The notes under the pieces were generated by a model, which saw only the letters and a list, made by a program, of their open reading frames with translations, had not been told where the DNA came from and did not search any database. From UMGS1696 sp964430105 (GTDB taxonomy: Bacteria; Bacillota; Clostridia; Oscillospirales; CAG-272), in NCBI GenBank assembly GCA_964430105.1, contig CAYSEF010000027.1, forward strand, positions 1 through 26,105: DNA of 26,105 nucleotides, read 5' to 3'. A program made the translations under genes and the position numbers. This document shows positions 22,942 to 26,105 of this stretch, piece by piece (the stretch's first letter is position 1; the number at the start of each line of letters is the position of its first letter).

Positions 22942-25101
22942 TCAGTTTTTCACGCTGTATATGGTATAGAAGTCGATATAATCTCCCAGCTGTGAGCTGG
23001 CAACACCGCGCCAGAGTTCATCCAAAGTGGCGGTATTGTCGTTGGTCATCACATACCGCGTCACTTTCTCCGGCTCTTTTGATGACTGATAGGACGGAAC
23101 TGTATCTTCAAACACACGCAGATACTTGTATGTGCGTACATATTCGGTGCCGTTTTCATTCCACTTCATTGTATAGGTTCCGCCGTCATGGGTCAGCTCA
23201 AACTCATACAGTGCAGGATAGTCCTCTTTGTGTGCTTCGTAATATTTTTCATCATACTGCTGAGGCTCCCGAAGTGTGTGGTAATGCACAATGTCTGCCG
23301 AAATGTGCTTACCCTGACCGGACAGTTTGTAGAAAGTATTCCACACAGCCTCACCGGAGGTGGCATATCCGTCCTCAAGAACGATCTTTCCGCCCTCTTT
23401 CGCCTGTTCCAACAGCGCAGGATCAACAGCTTTGGCGGGGCTATAGCGATACAGATGAACATAATCCTCCCCGGCTTCGGCAAGCACTATCGAGCGATCG
23501 TGGTATTCCGTGGTGGAGTAGACGCACCAATCCACATTTTCGGGATCAGCCTCTTCGGTGAAGGTGTGGATGAGCTTATCCTTTGTCACCGAAGCCGGAT
23601 CGTCGAAGATAAGTTCATAACGGTAGTTTGCACCATCGATCGGGACATAGAGATAACTGTCAAATGCACCGGTGACGTTGGCGGTGGTGGGAGTCATGTT
23701 TTTGATGTCTGTCGAGTAAGAACGTAATTCCGGTGCATCCGTGAAGTATATTGTATAATTCTGCTCATACAGCACCATTATCAGTGTAAATTCGTATGAG
23801 CCGTCATGATATTTCGTCTTTCCTACAACTGCATGACCGACCTCGCCGCCCGATTCAGCAGAAGTTATTTTGCATATCGTGCCGTCGCGGTTCGTTTTCG
23901 TGACATCGAAGCGGTACACAGCGTCCTCCAAGCCTGCGATATCGCCGCTAAGTAAGTATTCCATAGGCTTTTCCGCAGGAGTCAGCGTAATATCGGCGAC
24001 AGAGGTGTTTTTGTAAACATCCGACCTGTCCGCACTGCAGTACGCGACAGCTCCGTTATCGGTGAGTAGCGTCGTGAAGGTCCAGTCGTGGGAATCAATA
24101 ATCAGTTCTTCAGTTGAATCTTCCGCGGGATTGGTTATCAGACACACCACAGCCACAACGCAAACGATCACCGCAATCACGCTCACCCAGACAGCAGGCT
24201 TTTTCCACTTGGCGATATTCTTGATTCGTCCCTCGGTATTGCCTTCGCCAAATGCAAGCGGCGTATCCGCGATAATCCGCCGTCCGGTTGCGAGGCTGAT
24301 CAGCGACGCGGAATAGTCCGCGCGGATTTCACCGCCCAGCTTGCGGAGTACCGCCTCGTCACAGCTCATCTCCATATCCTTGCCGGAGAGGATGAACGCT
24401 GCCCACACCAGCGGATTGAACCAATGCAGGCACAGCGCGGCGAAGGACAGCAGCTTCACGATATGATCTCCGCGGCGGATGTGATGCTGTTCGTGGAGGA
24501 TGATGTAGCCGCGCTCTTTTTCAGAAAGGGAGGACGGCAGATAGATCTTCGGGTGTAGCAGCCCCATCACAAACGGTGAATCGATGTGATCTGCAATGTA
24601 GATGTTGTCGCGTATATTGATTGATGCAAGCAGCTTTCGGCGAAGTTTGGCGTAGGCGACGCCGCTGTAAATCAGCATGACGGCGATTCCGGCAAGCCAT
24701 ACATATTTGCCGAACAGTATCAACACATGCCACCAGTCGGTAGAGATAATCCGCCTTGTTCCGTCTTCCTCAAATTCGGTTGTGCGAACGTGCTGAATCC
24801 CGATGCCGCCGTTGAGTACGTCCCCTACCGCCCGCTGTGCCGCGTCGATTGCCGCAAGAGGTGTGACCGGCTCATTCAGCAGATCGTAGGATTCGATTGT
24901 CGGCTCGGTCTGCGGAATCAGGCTGATGGGCGCTTCGATGCTGATGGGGCAGAGCAGCCGAAACAGAACAACTGCCCACAGCGCATAAGAAAACACCTTC
25001 GGCGCGCGCTTCAGACACAGGCGTACAAGCAAAACGATCAATATGACAATGCTTGCGATTTTCGTCATATCGAATATCTGCAAAAATAACGTATCCGGCA
25101 T
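22942..25101 (-). CDS. BlaR1/MecR1-like M56 membrane peptidase sensor
   Basis: 719 residues. The first membrane helices (ASIVILIVLLVRLCL at 16-30, FSYALWAVVLFRLLC at 37-51 and a third near 127-148) lead to a zinc-protease domain with HEQHH at 203-207 and the further ligand Glu249 in SCDEAVL, as in family M56. A fourth membrane helix follows near 300-322. The remaining 390 or so outside residues are not a recognisable penicillin-binding domain; they are strand-rich with YDGSYEFTL-like units, so the ligand may not be a beta-lactam. In the known scheme, signal binding activates the protease, which leads to BlaI removal. The start at 25101 follows GGGGGTGA and lies four bases past the blaI stop, so they are one operon. 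Confidence 0.88.
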   Translation of the reverse strand: MPDTLFLQIFDMTKIASIVILIVLLVRLCLKRAPKVFSYALWAVVLFRLLCPISIEAPISLIPQTEPTIESYDLLNEPVTPLAAIDAAQRAVGDVLNGGIGIQHVRTTEFEEDGTRRIISTDWWHVLILFGKYVWLAGIAVMLIYSGVAYAKLRRKLLASINIRDNIYIADHIDSPFVMGLLHPKIYLPSSLSEKERGYIILHEQHHIRRGDHIVKLLSFAALCLHWFNPLVWAAFILSGKDMEMSCDEAVLRKLGGEIRADYSASLISLATGRRIIADTPLAFGEGNTEGRIKNIAKWKKPAVWVSVIAVIVCVVAVVCLITNPAEDSTEELIIDSHDWTFTTLLTDNGAVAYCSADRSDVYKNTSVADITLTPAEKPMEYLLSGDIAGLEDAVYRFDVTKTNRDGTICKITSAESGGEVGHAVVGKTKYHDGSYEFTLIMVLYEQNYTIYFTDAPELRSYSTDIKNMTPTTANVTGAFDSYLYVPIDGANYRYELIFDDPASVTKDKLIHTFTEEADPENVDWCVYSTTEYHDRSIVLAEAGEDYVHLYRYSPAKAVDPALLEQAKEGGKIVLEDGYATSGEAVWNTFYKLSGQGKHISADIVHYHTLREPQQYDEKYYEAHKEDYPALYEFELTHDGGTYTMKWNENGTEYVRTYKYLRVFEDTVPSYQSSKEPEKVTRYVMTNDNTATLDELWRGVASSQLGDYIDFYTIYSVKN

Positions 25102-25105
25102 TGCT

Positions 25106-25465
25106 TCACCCCCTCATGGAATCCAGAATCTGCTTCATCCGCTCCACTTCTTCATCGGTGTATTTCTTCCGTTTGCCGAACGCCACGAGAAATGCCGGAA
25201 GCGAGCCGTCGAAGGTGTCCTCCACAAACTTCTCGCTCTGCATGGCGTAGAATTCTTCTTTCGGTACAAGCGAAGTCACTGTCCGCTTCACATTCTGGAA
25301 CAGCCCGCGCTGACACAATCGCTTCAAAATCGTGTAGGATGTCGATTCCTTCCATCCAAGCTCCTTTTCGGCAAGCTCCGCAAGTTTCCCCGACGACAAC
25401 GGTTCGTTGGTCCAGATAATATCCGCAAAGCGGGATTCCACTTCTCCAAGTTTGATTTCAGGCAT
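25106..25465 (-). CDS. BlaI/MecI-family repressor
   Basis: 119 residues, the usual length. The winged helix covers the first 70 residues (LGEVESRFADIIWTNEPLSS, then ESTSYTILKRLCQRGLFQNV with the recognition helix TSYTILKRL). The C-terminal dimerisation helices follow (FVEDTFDGSLPAFLVAFGKR then DEEVERMKQILDSM). The start at 25465 has GGGGGGAG eight bases upstream. It should repress its own operon through the two dyads at 25481-25523 and be inactivated by the BlaR1-like protease next to it. No beta-lactamase gene is visible in the window, so the regulon may include other loci or only this pair. Confidence 0.93.
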   Translation of the reverse strand: MPEIKLGEVESRFADIIWTNEPLSSGKLAELAEKELGWKESTSYTILKRLCQRGLFQNVKRTVTSLVPKEEFYAMQSEKFVEDTFDGSLPAFLVAFGKRKKYTDEEVERMKQILDSMRG

Positions 25466-25480
25466 ATGAATTGCTCCCCC

Positions 25481-25497
25481 CTCTACTGGTAGTCGAG
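25481..25497 (-). promoter_or_regulatory. BlaI operator 1
   Basis: CTCTACTGGTAGTCGAG is a dyad of two seven-base arms around GGT with one mismatch. It lies between the promoter and the ribosome site of blaI. Its ACT...AGT core matches operator 2. Confidence 0.6.
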
Positions 25498-25506
25498 TAT
25501 ATATTT

Positions 25507-25535
25507 ATTCTACTGCGAGTAGAGGGATTTATCAA
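25507..25535 (-). promoter_or_regulatory. blaI promoter with BlaI operator 2
   Basis: On the minus strand TTGATA (25535-25530), a 17-bp spacer and TAGAAT (25512-25507). The perfect dyad TCTACT-GCG-AGTAGA (25509-25523) covers the spacer and -10 box. Its centre is 27 bp from that of operator 1. Confidence 0.7.
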
Positions 25536-25694
25536 TAGCTTCATCTGCAATGTTACAAAGAATTCAAAAAATTTCTTTTGTGTAAAGCCGTGGGATTTTC
25601 ACTTCACTCACACCGGAGATTTTTTTCAAAATGGCGTTTTTATCATCACAAAAGATGAAAAATCTTAATTTTTGATTAAATATCAGCCATATTC

Positions 25695-25723
25695 TTACAC
25701 TGTTCACAGATATATGCTATATT
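25695..25723 (+). promoter_or_regulatory. Promoter of the broken XRE gene
   Basis: TTACAC (25695-25700), a 17-bp spacer and TATATT (25718-25723), followed by a GAGGTGAT ribosome site. The stretch between this and the blaI promoter (25536-25694) holds no gene I can support. Confidence 0.55.
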
Positions 25724-25751
25724 ATAGTAAAAAAACTATGAGGTGATAGCC

Positions 25752-25953
25752 ACGACAATCAGTTACAACCGACTTTGGAAACTGCTCATCGACAGAAAAA
25801 TGAAGAAAAAGCAGCTTTGTGAGGAAGCAAAAATCAGTCATGTAGTTCTCACCCCATGGCACACGGCGAAAGCGTCACCACGGATTCGATTCTCAAAATC
25901 TGCATGGTACTTGGCTGCCGTATCGAAGACATTATGGTAATCGTTGCGGATGA
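25752..25953 (+). pseudogene. Small XRE-type regulator with lost start codon and frameshift
   Basis: After a good GAGGTGAT site the expected start position reads ACG (25752-25754), then TISYNRLWKLLIDRKMKKKQ and LCEEAKISHVVLT, a typical short Cro/C1-like helix-turn-helix start. A T-to-C change in ATG would explain the ACG. A GTG at 25743 is in frame but lies inside the ribosome site. Near 25852 the frame slips, and the next frame carries MAHGESVTTDSILKICMVLG then CRIEDIM, the expected second half of the same family (about 65-70 residues). Two independent lesions argue against sequencing error. In intact relatives it would regulate its own small operon, perhaps with the LURP-one-related gene that follows. 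Confidence 0.65.
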
Positions 25954-26105
25954 CTATACATCAAACAGCGTATTTTCACATGGGAAGATAAGTTCTCCAT
26001 CTATGACGCAAACGGAAACGAAAAATATTATGTGGAAGGCGAAATTCTCACCTTCGGAAAGAAGCTCCACCTGTACGACCTGCAGGGTAACGAGCTTGCG
26101 TATAT
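25954..26105 (+). pseudogene. LURP-one-related (LOR) protein, start damaged, 3' end outside window
   Basis: The frame reads LYIKQRIFTWEDKFSIYDAN then GNEKYYVEGEILTFGKKLHL and YDLQGNELAY at the window edge, the N-terminal beta-strands of the LURP-one/tubby-like fold. A stop codon lies directly upstream in frame (25951-25953) and no start codon is available. The sequence ATGACTATACATC at about 25950 would give the usual MRLYIKQ start if two bases (GA) were restored. It therefore seems to have lost its start through a two-base slip, although an unusual start cannot be excluded. The function of bacterial members is unknown. Confidence 0.55.

Noticed and set aside
1..26105. CRISPR arrays, tRNA or rRNA genes
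   Set aside because: I saw no regularly spaced repeats and no tRNA or rRNA-like sequence on either strand.

Overview
The window looks like a chromosomal stretch of a gut Clostridia (Oscillospiraceae/Ruminococcaceae-like). The pointers are strong AGGAGG ribosome sites, lipobox lipoproteins, BlaI/BlaR1, LytTR two-component genes, ECF sigma/anti-sigma pairs and a lipoprotein serpin of the kind known from [Eubacterium] siraeum. The species is inference only. A run of exactly 100 N at 2694-2793 shows this is a scaffolded draft assembly. Base composition is uneven: about 2,000-16,100 is AT-rich, while the first 1.7 kb and everything from about 16,190 to 25,500 is visibly more GC-rich. This suggests accessory DNA on the left and in the middle.

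Layout. (a) 1-5013, mobile-element-like: the 3' part of an SNF2-like helicase, a HipA-like kinase gene interrupted by the gap, and two paralogous Hin/Pin-size serine recombinases flanking a leftward XRE regulator. (b) 5014-6662: a 136-bp segment bounded by inverted hix-like sites, then an ECF sigma/anti-sigma operon ending at a strong terminator. (c) 6663-15840: two tandem, degenerating secreted-protein/lipoprotein/ABC-transporter cassettes. Cassette 1 keeps a signal-peptide start, a broken His-rich gene, a propeller plus solute-binding lipoprotein and the tail of an ABC ATPase. Cassette 2 keeps a small Cys-containing secreted protein, two propeller-like lipoproteins and a large ABC permease, and then only the first 13 or so codons of its ATPase, fused to a beheaded AraC regulator. 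Both cassettes begin at the same two-part motif, TGAAAC-N12-TGTTAT. (d) 16194-19162: a LytTR response regulator, a histidine kinase with an in-frame TAG, paired LytTR-type direct repeats, and an ABC exporter that has lost Walker A. (e) 19308-22856, leftward: an ECF sigma, anti-sigma, KPVIYLYP lipoprotein (with nonsense codon) and serpin operon with its own ECF-type promoter. (f) 22902-25535, leftward: blaI-blaR1 with two operator dyads. (g) 25695-26105, rightward: a broken XRE regulator and the start of a LURP-one-related protein.

Main hypothesis. The recombinase pair, the inverted hix-like sites and the sigma operon may form a DNA-inversion switch upstream of an ECF sigma factor, whose targets may be the two downstream cassettes. 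The sites, motif and gene order are seen in the sequence; the inversion and the regulatory chain are inferred. A second theme is gene decay: at least eight genes between 6.8 kb and the right end are truncated, fused, frameshifted or interrupted.
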